This document shows, in pieces, positions 1 to 7,411 of a stretch of DNA of 64,000 nt. A program made the position numbers and the translations under genes. Every line of letters starts with the position of its first letter. The stretch's first letter is position 1. The notes below the pieces were generated by a model that made no database searches, was not told the origin of the DNA, and saw only the letters and a program-made list of their open reading frames with translations. Origin of the DNA: an uncultured Scytonema sp. (GTDB taxonomy: Bacteria > Cyanobacteriota > Cyanobacteriia > Cyanobacteriales > Nostocaceae); NCBI GenBank assembly GCA_937873135.1, contig CALMVQ010000163.1:1-64000 (forward strand), in the 5' to 3' direction.

Positions 1-277
1 GACCTGTCAGCTAAGGTTTCATTCTTTTACTGACGTCAACCAATTGATTTTTTTTGGCTTCTCAACTATAATATTTTCAAGGTTCAGTTACCACTGAGTC
101 GTAGCTTTGCGGCGCTCTCTCATCTGGCACTTTCTCAATATAGCGACTCCATTTCTTTTTGTCAACTGTTTTTTTGAGATTTTTCGAAAAAATATTTTGG
201 AATGTTTGAAAGCTTGACGTACAAAGGGTTTTGGAGTAAAAGTCTTTTAAAGATTCAAAAGGAAGCAGTTATAAGTT

Positions 278-1141
278 GTGAGTAATTTTGGTGTTTTGCC
301 GCCAACGCTGGTGTTAGAGCCAATTCTACGTGATTGGTTGTTAGAAGATGTCGGTCGAGGCGATCGCACAACGCAAAGCCTACTCCTTCCAGAAGCAACA
401 GAAGGACAAGCCAAGTGGATAGCGAAAGCACCTGGAGTTATTGCAGGTCTACCAATAGCGGCAAGGATATTTAAGCTTTTGAACGAAAAAGTTAGCTTTG
501 TGTCTATCGTGCCTGAGGGGACATGGTGTCAGCGCTTAGAAGTCATCTCGGAAATTAATGGTTCATTAGATGCGCTGCTAATTGGAGAGCGAGTTGCTCT
601 TAATATAGTGATGCGTCTGAGTGGGATTGCCACATTGACTCGGAAATATGTAGACCAAATTGCCGATCTAAACGCCAAGTTAGTCGATACTCGCAAAACA
701 ACACCAGGACTGAGACTTCTGGAAAAGTACGCGACTCAAGTAGGAGGGGCAATCAATCACCGCATGGGACTAGACGATGCAGTGATGATTAAAGACAATC
801 ACATTGCAGCAGCAGGAGGAATAGGGGAAGCGATCGCCCGCATCCGTTCCCAAATTCCTTATCCCCTAACAATAGAAGTAGAGACCGAAACCTTAGAGCA
901 GGTGCAAGAGGCACTAAACCACAAAGCTGACATTATTATGTTGGACAACATGTCCCACGACCTCATGCGTCAAGCAGTGCAAACTATTCGACAACAGGAT
1001 AGTCGGGTTAAAATCGAAGCTTCTGGCAACATTTCTTTGGAAACTATCCGTGCCGTAGCAGAGACAGGCGTAGATTATATTTCCAGCAGTGCGCCGATTA
1101 CTCAGTCGAAGTGGTTAGATTTGAGTATGAGAATTCAATAA
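278..1141 (+). CDS. nadC: Nicotinate-nucleotide pyrophosphorylase (carboxylating)
   Basis: Quinolinate phosphoribosyltransferase. It converts quinolinate and PRPP to nicotinate mononucleotide, CO2 and pyrophosphate in de novo NAD synthesis, in the cytosol. The 287-residue length fits the family. Signature stretches are visible: DTRKTTPGLR at residues 137-146, GGAINHR at 156-162 and KDNH at 172-175, which contribute to the phosphate and quinolinate sites, and a glycine-rich barrel end (EASGNIS). The start is a GTG preceded by an AG-rich stretch (aaaggaagcag). It stands alone, followed 43 bp later by an unrelated toxin-antitoxin pair. The identification is secure from motif and length; nothing unusual is seen. 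Confidence 0.95.
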   Translation: MSNFGVLPPTLVLEPILRDWLLEDVGRGDRTTQSLLLPEATEGQAKWIAKAPGVIAGLPIAARIFKLLNEKVSFVSIVPEGTWCQRLEVISEINGSLDALLIGERVALNIVMRLSGIATLTRKYVDQIADLNAKLVDTRKTTPGLRLLEKYATQVGGAINHRMGLDDAVMIKDNHIAAAGGIGEAIARIRSQIPYPLTIEVETETLEQVQEALNHKADIIMLDNMSHDLMRQAVQTIRQQDSRVKIEASGNISLETIRAVAETGVDYISSSAPITQSKWLDLSMRIQ

Positions 1142-1184
1142 TTGTCAATCAGTAGCGAAATTTTGTAGTTAGACTGACCAGAAT

Positions 1185-1391
1185 ATGAGACAAGTGATCA
1201 TGTATAAAGATGAGGATGGCTATTGGGTTGTGGAATGTCCAAGCCTGAAAGGATGTATTAGCCAGGGCAAAACAAAACAGGAAGCACTGTCGAATATTAA
1301 GGAAGCTATCGCTGGCTACATCGCTGCTTTGGAAGAAGACGGCTTAGCTATTCCAAAAGACAATTTTGAAGCGTTCTTGATGGTTTTGTGA
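1185..1391 (+). CDS. hicB: HicB-family antitoxin
   Basis: Small (68 aa) HicB-like protein with the typical partial RNase H fold pattern: an N-terminal strand with YKDEDGYWVVECPSLKGC, then QGKTKQEALSNIKEAI and an amphipathic C-terminus. HicB antitoxins bind and inhibit HicA mRNA interferases and often repress their own operon. No separate DNA-binding domain is visible, so this is the short form of the family. Its stop codon overlaps the GTG start of the hicA remnant by four bases (gtga), the usual arrangement of translationally coupled pairs. The antitoxin frame is open although the partner toxin is frameshifted, so it may now be an orphan. Confidence 0.82.
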   Translation: MRQVIMYKDEDGYWVVECPSLKGCISQGKTKQEALSNIKEAIAGYIAALEEDGLAIPKDNFEAFLMVL

Positions 1392-1610
1392 GCAAGCTAC
1401 CCAGAATTTTGGGAAAGGATTGTGTCAAAGCTCTCGAAAAGGTAGGCTTTTACCATCAGCGGCGGGAGAGCAGCCACATTATTTTGCGGCGCGATGAGCC
1501 ATTTGCCCAAGTTGTTGTTCTGTGATCATCAAGAATTAGCAACAGGAACTCTACGAGCAATCATTAGAGATAGTGGTTTGAGTGTAGAAGAGTTTGTATC
1601 TTTGTTGTAA
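1388..1610 (+). pseudogene. hicA: Frameshifted HicA-family toxin (mRNA interferase)
   Basis: Translation from the GTG overlapping hicB begins SKLPRILGKDCVKALEKVGF and continues through ESSHIILRRDEPFAQVVV, the HicA double-stranded-RNA-binding-like fold with the expected Ser-His pair (SSH) of the catalytic region. The frame then stops at 1523-1525. Shifting one base restores DHQELATGTLRAIIRDSG and LSVEEFVSLL up to TAA 1608-1610, exactly the expected HicA C-terminus. A single-base insertion near 1520 (or a two-base loss) explains this. In its present form the toxin lacks its last roughly 30 residues and is probably inactive unless frameshifting occurs. Sequencing error is an alternative. Confidence 0.82.
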
Positions 1611-1648
1611 AGTGACTGATTGAAAGTAGACAGCCAGCGATACTATAC

Positions 1649-3421
1649 ATGAAATTTACACAAGAGCAACTAAAAACTAAACTACAGCAGGCTTTGGGCG
1701 AGGCTTTAGGCGCTGACTATGGTGGAGTAGATCCAATTTTGGTTTCTGCTAGCAATCCTAAATTTGGTGATTATCAGGCTAACGTTGCTTTACCGTTAGC
1801 TAAACAGTTGGGACAGCAGCCAAGAGCGATCGCACAACAAATCGTCGAAAAACTGGATGTATCCGATATCTGTAAACCTCCAGAAATAGCCGGTCCTGGC
1901 TTTATTAATTTGAAGCTGACAACAGAATACCTCGAAACACAACTCAGCAAGATGCAAGTTGATCCCAGATTGGCAGTCGCACCAACTGAGAATCCCAAAA
2001 AAGTTATTGTGGATTATCCCAGCCCAAACATTGCCAAAGAAATGCATGTAGGGCATTTGCGTCCCGCAGTGATCGGAGATTGCCTATCCCGAATTTTAGA
2101 ATTTGTCGGTCACGATGTCTTGCGAATTAGCCATATAGGAGACTGGGGAACACCGTTTGGAATGCTGATTGCCCACTTGGAAGAGGCATATCCCCAAGCT
2201 TTGGCAAGCACTGAAAACCTAGATTTAGGAGATTTATCTTCGTTTTACCGTCAAGCAAAGAGACGGTTTGATGGGGACGATGAGTTTAAGGAAGCAGCTC
2301 GACAAGCAGTGGTAAAGCTACAGGCAGGGGATGAAAAAACTTTGCTGGCATGGAAGATAGTCTGCCAACTATCAAGTCGAGCCTATCAAGTGGTTTACGA
2401 CTTAATGGGAATTTCTCCGGATATTATTGAGCGGGGGGAATCCTTTTACAATGCTTTGCTACCAGAAGTTACTGAGGAGTTGGATAAACTCGGTCTGTTA
2501 GTAGAAAATCAAGGTGCGAGGTGCGTCTTCCTCAAAGGTTTTACCAATAGAGAGGGTGAACCTTTACCCCTAATCGTGCAAAAGTCCGATGGAGGTTACA
2601 ACTACGCGACGACAGATCTAGCAGCAATTCGCTACCGGGTTCATGTGGATAAAGCTAGACGGGTAGTTTATCCTGTAGGTGCAGAACAAAGCAATCATTT
2701 TGCCCAAGTTTTTCAGGTAGGAAGAACGGCAGGTTGGATAACAGACGATGTAGAGTTTATCTATGCCCCCTTTGGTTTTGTACTGGGAGAAGATGGGCAG
2801 AAGCTGAAAAGCCGTTCTGGAGAAGCAGTGCGATTGCAGGATTTGTTAGATGGTGCGATCGCCCACGCTCGTGCTGATTTAAAAAAAAGGTTAACAGAAG
2901 AAGGACGCGAAGAAACGGAAGAATTCATTAACTATGCGGCGCAAGTTGTTGGTATTAGCGCAATCAAATACGCTGACTTAAGCCAAAACCGCACAACCAA
3001 CTATATTTTTAGTTACGATAAAATGTTAGCACTCCAAGGCAATACGGCACCCTACATGCTCTATGCCTATGCCCGTATTCAGGGAATTAGCCGTAAGGGT
3101 GGCATTAACTTTGAGGAGTTAGGGGATAACGCTAAAGTTTTACTACAGCATGAAACAGAAGTAACTCTGGCAAAACACTTATTACAGTTAGATGAAATTA
3201 TTAGTACTGTAGAACAAGATTTGCTACCTAACCGCCTTTGTGAGTATTTATTCCAACTCAGCCAGAAATTCAACCTCTTTTATGACAGAGAGCGTGGTGT
3301 GCAGGTACTGAATGCAGAAGAACCTCAGCGTACATCCCGGTTAGTGCTGTGCGATCTGACAGCTAGAACTCTGAAGCTAGGACTCTCCTTGCTGGGAATT
3401 AGGGTTTTAGAGAGAATGTAG
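1649..3421 (+). CDS. argS: Arginyl-tRNA synthetase
   Basis: Class I aminoacyl-tRNA synthetase that charges tRNA-Arg in the cytosol. Order of domains: N-terminal additional domain (residues 1-100), Rossmann catalytic core with the HIGH-like motif HVGH at 133-136 in the context [18 protein letters not shown]-like loop as GQKLKSRSG, and the anticodon-binding DALR helical domain ending LGIRVLERM. At 590 aa it has the normal length for bacterial ArgS. The start ATG follows an intergenic region after the hicA remnant; no partner gene is co-directional and tightly spaced, so it is likely monocistronic. Confidence 0.96.
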   Translation: MKFTQEQLKTKLQQALGEALGADYGGVDPILVSASNPKFGDYQANVALPLAKQLGQQPRAIAQQIVEKLDVSDICKPPEIAGPGFINLKLTTEYLETQLSKMQVDPRLAVAPTENPKKVIVDYPSPNIAKEMHVGHLRPAVIGDCLSRILEFVGHDVLRISHIGDWGTPFGMLIAHLEEAYPQALASTENLDLGDLSSFYRQAKRRFDGDDEFKEAARQAVVKLQAGDEKTLLAWKIVCQLSSRAYQVVYDLMGISPDIIERGESFYNALLPEVTEELDKLGLLVENQGARCVFLKGFTNREGEPLPLIVQKSDGGYNYATTDLAAIRYRVHVDKARRVVYPVGAEQSNHFAQVFQVGRTAGWITDDVEFIYAPFGFVLGEDGQKLKSRSGEAVRLQDLLDGAIAHARADLKKRLTEEGREETEEFINYAAQVVGISAIKYADLSQNRTTNYIFSYDKMLALQGNTAPYMLYAYARIQGISRKGGINFEELGDNAKVLLQHETEVTLAKHLLQLDEIISTVEQDLLPNRLCEYLFQLSQKFNLFYDRERGVQVLNAEEPQRTSRLVLCDLTARTLKLGLSLLGIRVLERM

Positions 3422-3465
3422 GAAGCAACTTGTTTCTTTGCGCTCTTACTAATTACCTAAGAAAG

Positions 3466-3540
3466 TGAACCGCCAAGACGCCTTCGCGCAGCGTCTCCCC
3501 TTGGGAGAAGAGAAGAACGCCAAGGAAGAAGACAGAGAGG
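3466..3540. repeat. Dispersed intergenic repeat (CGCCAAGACGCC type)
   Basis: The gap after argS carries a repeat of the kind common between cyanobacterial genes: cgccaagacgccttcgcg, then cagcgtctccccttgggag, then gaacgccaaggaag. Related but degenerate copies are seen near 19836-19875 (upstream of dhaK), near 21390-21415 and near 50008. It contains small inverted segments (gacgccttcg / gcgcagcgtc) that could fold. There is no coding potential. Confidence 0.5.
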
Positions 3541-3606
3541 AGAGGTAATTTAACGGTCCTGTTGGGAGTAAAAGAATTATTGAAGATTTGTTTGGAGGCG
3601 ATCGCA

Positions 3607-4239
3607 ATGGTACAGACACCAGTAAAAAACATAACTTTGGAAGAGTTTCTAAAACTGCCAGAAACTAAACCCGCTAGCGAGTATATTGATGGTCAAATTA
3701 TTCAAAAGCCTATGCCACAGGGAGAACACAGTGCTATTCAAACTGAACTGCCAACTGCTATCAACGGAGTTGTTAAGTCTCAACATATTGCTAGAGCTTT
3801 TTCAGAACTGCGGTGTACTTTTGGTGGAAGGGCAATTGTGCCAGATGTCTCAGTATTTATCTGGGAGAGAATTCCCCGAAAAGAAAATGGGGGGGTAGCA
3901 AATGTATTTCCACTAGCGCCTGATTGGACAATTGAAATCCTTTCTCCCGATCAAAGCGTTACGAAAGTCACGAAAAATATCCTCGATTGCCTAAAATATG
4001 GGACGCACATGGGCTGGTTGATCGATCCAGAAGAGCAAACAGTGTTTGTTTATGTTCCAGGGCAGCAGATAGAAGTGTTTGATGAATCTGATCAATATCT
4101 TCCCGTGCCGTCATTTGCTAGCGAGTTGCGGCTAACCGTAGGAGATTTGTTTGGTTGGTTGTTGGAGTCAGCACCCACGGCTATAAGCCGTGGGCTTCAG
4201 GCGAGGAGTTTAGGCTCCAGACCAAAAAGCCCTAGCTGA
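3607..4239 (+). CDS. Uma2-family (DUF820) endonuclease-like protein, C-terminus altered
   Basis: Member of the Uma2/DUF820 family, a PD-(D/E)XK nuclease-fold group greatly expanded in cyanobacteria; its cellular role is not established. Visible family features: LEEFLKLPETKPASEYIDG near the N-terminus, the acidic strand PDVSVFIWERI, the catalytic-type segment DWTIEILSPDQS and the WLIDPEEQTVFVYVP strand. The chosen ATG starts MVQTPVKN; an upstream GTG/ATG extension of 15 residues is possible. The protein core ends normally at LTVGDLFGWLLE. The last about 25 residues (SAPTAISRGLQARSLG and on) are encoded by the first stem of the downstream HEARO RNA, so the native stop was probably lost when that element inserted. 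Confidence 0.8.
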   Translation: MVQTPVKNITLEEFLKLPETKPASEYIDGQIIQKPMPQGEHSAIQTELPTAINGVVKSQHIARAFSELRCTFGGRAIVPDVSVFIWERIPRKENGGVANVFPLAPDWTIEILSPDQSVTKVTKNILDCLKYGTHMGWLIDPEEQTVFVYVPGQQIEVFDESDQYLPVPSFASELRLTVGDLFGWLLESAPTAISRGLQARSLGSRPKSPS

Positions 4240-4432
4240 CCCGACGGCTTGGAGTTGCTCCAGGCAGCCGTTACGGGCAAGGTTAAATAACTTACCAAGG
4301 GATGCAAAGCCAGTCTCTTGCTCTAAAACGAAGCGGTTAACCAAGTGTAAAGGGGTAAAGCTAGTGCCGCAATAGAAAGTACCGACCCGTAACATCGTCT
4401 AGGCTAACATTACCCAGCAATGGAGGCTCTTT
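4174..4432 (+). ncRNA. HEARO / omega RNA of an IscB element
   Basis: The stretch begins with a perfect 9-bp hairpin (CCCACGGCTATAAGCCGTGGG, 4174-4194) and continues through an RNA-like segment rich in short complementary runs (gttacgggcaaggtt, aaccaagtgtaaagggg, gtaccgacccgtaac) up to caatggaggctct just before the iscB ATG. HEARO RNAs sit directly upstream of IscB genes and serve as the guide-bearing omega RNA. Position, length (about 260 nt) and the reading into an iscB start fit this. The call rests on my recollection of the family pattern; a covariance-model search would settle the boundaries. Confidence 0.72.
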
Positions 4433-4816
4433 ATGAGCAAAATATTATTAATCGACACAGATAAACGACCACAAGACCCAATACATCCTGCCCAAGCGCG
4501 GCAACTTTTAAGAAATGGGAAAGCAGCAATCTTTCGTAGGTTCCCATTCACTTTAATACTAAAAGAATCTCACCCGGACGCATCAGTGCAGCCGCTCAGA
4601 ATTAAAATTGACCCTGGTGCGAAGCATACCGGAATTGCAATCATCAACGATTCTAATGGCGATGTTGTATTTGCAGCAGAACTTCAACACCGGGGGTTTG
4701 CCATCAAGGAATCATTACTTTCTCGTAGACAACTACGTAGAGGTAGAAGGAACCCTAAATCCAGAACAAGAAGAACGTGGGTAAAATCGTTCAAGGGCGA
4801 TAAGCAATTATATTAG
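4433..4816 (+). pseudogene. iscB: Truncated IscB (RNA-guided nuclease, OMEGA family)
   Basis: The 127 codons encode the N-terminal PLMP domain (LLIDTDKRPQDPIHPAQARQ and LLRNGKAAIFRRFPFTLIL), the RuvC-I motif with Asp60 (KIDPGAKHTGIAI) and an arginine-rich bridge helix (LLSRRQLRRGRRNPKSRTRR). Full-length IscB is roughly 400-500 residues and goes on with an HNH domain and RuvC-II/III; all of that is missing, and the frame ends after KSFKGDKQLY. The next gene starts 70 bp downstream, so the remainder has been deleted rather than frameshifted. Cleavage activity is not expected. The omega RNA immediately upstream appears complete. Confidence 0.85.
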
Positions 4817-4886
4817 CAGTCAACTCTAAACGATTAAGATAGTCATATTGCTGCATCTACAATTCTGCTAATCCAACATTGCCCTC

Positions 4887-6365
4887 ATGAGTACAATTAA
4901 TACTTTACCCAACTACATCAACGGTCAGTGGTGTGCTTCTAGTGCTACAGAACACCTAGAGGTGATCAACCCAGCTACAGCAGAAGTACTGGCGAGAGTT
5001 CCTTTATCACCAGCAACCGAGGTAGAACAAGCAACCCAAGCAGCAGTAGAGGCTTTTGTCAGTTGGCGATGCACTCCACCTACGGAACGAGTACAGTATT
5101 TATTTAAACTCAAGAATCTGCTGGAAGAGCATTTTGAGGATATAGCTCGGACAATTACTTTAGAATGCGGTAAGACTTTGGCTGAGTCTAAAGGTGAGAT
5201 GCGCCGCGCTATTGAAAACGTCGAAATTGCCTGCGGTATTCCCATCATGATGCAGGGGACAAATTTGGAAGATGTTGCCAAGGGTATTGATGAGATGATG
5301 ATTCGGCAACCTCTAGGAGTGGCGGCGGTGATCGGCCCTTTTAATTTTCCAGGTATGATTCCGTTTTGGTTTTTACCTTATGCCCTTGCCTGTGGCAATA
5401 CCTATATCGTCAAACCATCGGAGAAAGTGCCCTTGACGATGCAAAAAATCTTTCAGTTATTCGAGAAAACTGGGTTCCCAAAAGGTGTTGTCAACTTAAT
5501 TAACGGTGCAAAGGAAGCTGTAGATGCTATTCTAGATCATCCTAAAATTCGAGCGATTAGCTTTGTTGGTTCGACACCTGTAGCTAAATATATCTATAGT
5601 CGTGCTACAGCATCTGGCAAACGTGTCCAATGTCAAGGTGGTGCAAAAAATCCGTTGATTGTTTTGCCAGATGCGGATATGGAAATGACGACACGCATTG
5701 CTGCTGACAGTGCCTTTGGTTGTGCGGGACAACGCTGTTTAGCAGCATCACTGGCAGTGACTGTGGGGAAAGCACGTCACACTTTTACCGAAGCGATCGC
5801 CGAAACTGCTAAAAACCGCATAGTTGGTAACGGTTTAGACCAAGGTGTGGAAATGGGCCCTGTAATCAATATACAGAGTAAAGTGCGGATTGAGGAATTA
5901 ATCCAAAAGGGCGCAGACGAAGGTGCAACAATGTTGGTAGATGGGCGATCGCCAAATATTTCTGGGTATGAGAAAGGTAATTTTATCCGACCGACAATCT
6001 TGCAAAATGTTGAACCAACAGGAGAAATTGCCCGCACGGAAATTTTCGGTCCGGTGTTGAGTTTGATACATCTAGATACGATTGAGCAGGCGATCTCTCT
6101 TGTCAACACCAGTCAATTCGGCAATATGGCTTGTTTATTCACGAACAGTGGTGCCGCAGCCCGTAAATTCCGTTATGAAGCCGAAGCCGGAAACATTGGT
6201 ATTAATATCGGCGTTGCCGCACCAATGGCTTTTTTCCCCTTTAGTGGCTGGAAAGATAGCTTTTTCGGTGATTTGCACGGTCAAAGCCACCATGCAGTCG
6301 AATTTTTTACCCAAACCAAAGTTGTCGTTCAACGCTGGCCGAGTGATTGGTCCCGTCAATTTTGA
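4887..6365 (+). CDS. mmsA: CoA-acylating methylmalonate-semialdehyde dehydrogenase
   Basis: Aldehyde dehydrogenase superfamily, MMSDH subgroup, which oxidises (methyl)malonate semialdehyde with NAD and CoA to propionyl- or acetyl-CoA. Seen: NAD-binding PFNFP (151-155) and FVGST (226-230), and the catalytic cysteine Cys284 in the characteristic GCAGQRCLA context. The glutamate general base found in non-acylating ALDHs is replaced in the QCQGGAKNP segment, as in MMSDH. Length 492 aa is standard. Its role in a cyanobacterium (valine, pyrimidine or inositol breakdown) is uncertain because no other pathway gene adjoins it. The 3' end overlaps the convergent DUF2087 gene by 10 bp. Confidence 0.9.
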   Translation: MSTINTLPNYINGQWCASSATEHLEVINPATAEVLARVPLSPATEVEQATQAAVEAFVSWRCTPPTERVQYLFKLKNLLEEHFEDIARTITLECGKTLAESKGEMRRAIENVEIACGIPIMMQGTNLEDVAKGIDEMMIRQPLGVAAVIGPFNFPGMIPFWFLPYALACGNTYIVKPSEKVPLTMQKIFQLFEKTGFPKGVVNLINGAKEAVDAILDHPKIRAISFVGSTPVAKYIYSRATASGKRVQCQGGAKNPLIVLPDADMEMTTRIAADSAFGCAGQRCLAASLAVTVGKARHTFTEAIAETAKNRIVGNGLDQGVEMGPVINIQSKVRIEELIQKGADEGATMLVDGRSPNISGYEKGNFIRPTILQNVEPTGEIARTEIFGPVLSLIHLDTIEQAISLVNTSQFGNMACLFTNSGAAARKFRYEAEAGNIGINIGVAAPMAFFPFSGWKDSFFGDLHGQSHHAVEFFTQTKVVVQRWPSDWSRQF

Positions 6366-6637
6366 GTTTCGCGACACCAGTAAGCTGAACCATCTCGTTT
6401 TCTATCAATTAACCCATTCTCAAACAACTCTCTTCGTAATAATGCCGCATCGCCGAACAAGTAATGCTGATTGAGGAGTGTATTCACTTCTTTTTCAGTG
6501 TAGATTAGACCAACCTCAAACTTCAATGCTAGATATTCCAACACTAATCTTTGATATTTTCGATTTCTTTTAGACGGCCATTCTTTGACACGTCCTTGCT
6601 CATCTAGATATCTTTGAAGCTCAGATCGGTAATCCAT
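6356..6637 (-). CDS. DUF2087 domain protein
   Basis: A 93-residue protein that is essentially one DUF2087 module: [20 protein letters not shown], then [42 protein letters not shown]. The module is a small winged-helix-like fold often found at the C-terminus of transcriptional regulators or alone; a DNA-binding role is plausible but unproven. The ATG lies at 6635-6637. It converges on and overlaps the last 10 bases of the dehydrogenase gene, with no terminator between the two. Confidence 0.78.
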   Translation of the reverse strand: MDYRSELQRYLDEQGRVKEWPSKRNRKYQRLVLEYLALKFEVGLIYTEKEVNTLLNQHYLFGDAALLRRELFENGLIDRKRDGSAYWCRETQN

Positions 6638-6872
6638 ACTTTTTGAGGGGTGGGTACTACAGGAATGATAAGTAATTGTGCGAACTTCATGTTCATAGAA
6701 AATTTATAATTCCTATGTCTTAAACGGACACTTAGAGAAAATGAACTTCGTCACTGTGAATCATGTTTAACAGCTATTGCTGCAAAAACTCATGATTTAC
6801 AAGCGTTAGAAAGGTGAATTGCTAGCTAATAGTCGTTCTAACGCAATGATTCAAATTGGGCAGGGATGGAAA

Positions 6873-7262
6873 ATGAAAGTAGTCGTTATTGCTAAAACAT
6901 TAATAACATCAATAAGCATATTAGCTTTATTTACACCACGTCAAGCTAATGCTCAACTAGTTCCACAACCTTGGGTTTCAGTTGGTGGAAAAAATGGCGA
7001 TGTTACTTATGCTATAGGAGCAAGGGCTTTGGGTTTGGGTGTTGAGTTAGGAGTTGGTCCTGGTGGTGCTACAGGTGTTGATGTGCTGAAATTTTTTAAA
7101 TTGCCCGTGGTGTCACCCTATGTTGGATTGGGACTGTATTCAGAGGATAAAGGTGTTGCCGTTTCCGGAGGCGTTCAGGTTGGTGTGACTAAAAATACTT
7201 TTTTCGGTCTTGGTTACAATTCGGTTAGAGGATTCAACGGACAACTAGGAGTTAAATTCTAA
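6873..7262 (+). CDS. Hypothetical secreted protein
   Basis: Unrecognised small protein (129 aa from the ATG chosen here). It starts MKVVVIAKTLITSISILALF and has a signal-peptide cleavage pattern RQANA|QLVPQ. The mature part is glycine- and valine-rich with alternating hydrophobic residues (GARALGLGVELGVGPGG, YVGLGLYSEDKGVAVSGGVQVGV) and ends in an aromatic residue (GVKF). That pattern suggests a small beta-sheet or beta-barrel-like periplasmic or outer-membrane protein. An upstream in-frame TTG would add 18 residues, but the ATG with a gggatgg ribosome-binding-like sequence and signal peptide fits better. Confidence 0.6.
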   Translation: MKVVVIAKTLITSISILALFTPRQANAQLVPQPWVSVGGKNGDVTYAIGARALGLGVELGVGPGGATGVDVLKFFKLPVVSPYVGLGLYSEDKGVAVSGGVQVGVTKNTFFGLGYNSVRGFNGQLGVKF

Positions 7263-7411
7263 TTTTATTCTATTGAAATGGGTTTCATTGGTCACTCATC
7301 ATTTGTTAGAATGAACTAAGGACCAATGACATCTTGTATACAAATTGAAACAAGTGATGGCTTCGGTAAGATTAATCATATTTAATAAATATTCTCTAGA
7401 ATCATATTTGT

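Noticed and set aside
1-277. Possible gene or RNA upstream of nadC
   Set aside because: No frame of useful length and no RNA-family signature; only AT-rich promoter-like sequence.
6082-6474. 130-codon frame overlapping the end of mmsA and the DUF2087 gene
   Set aside because: Out-of-frame shadow of two genes that have clear family matches.
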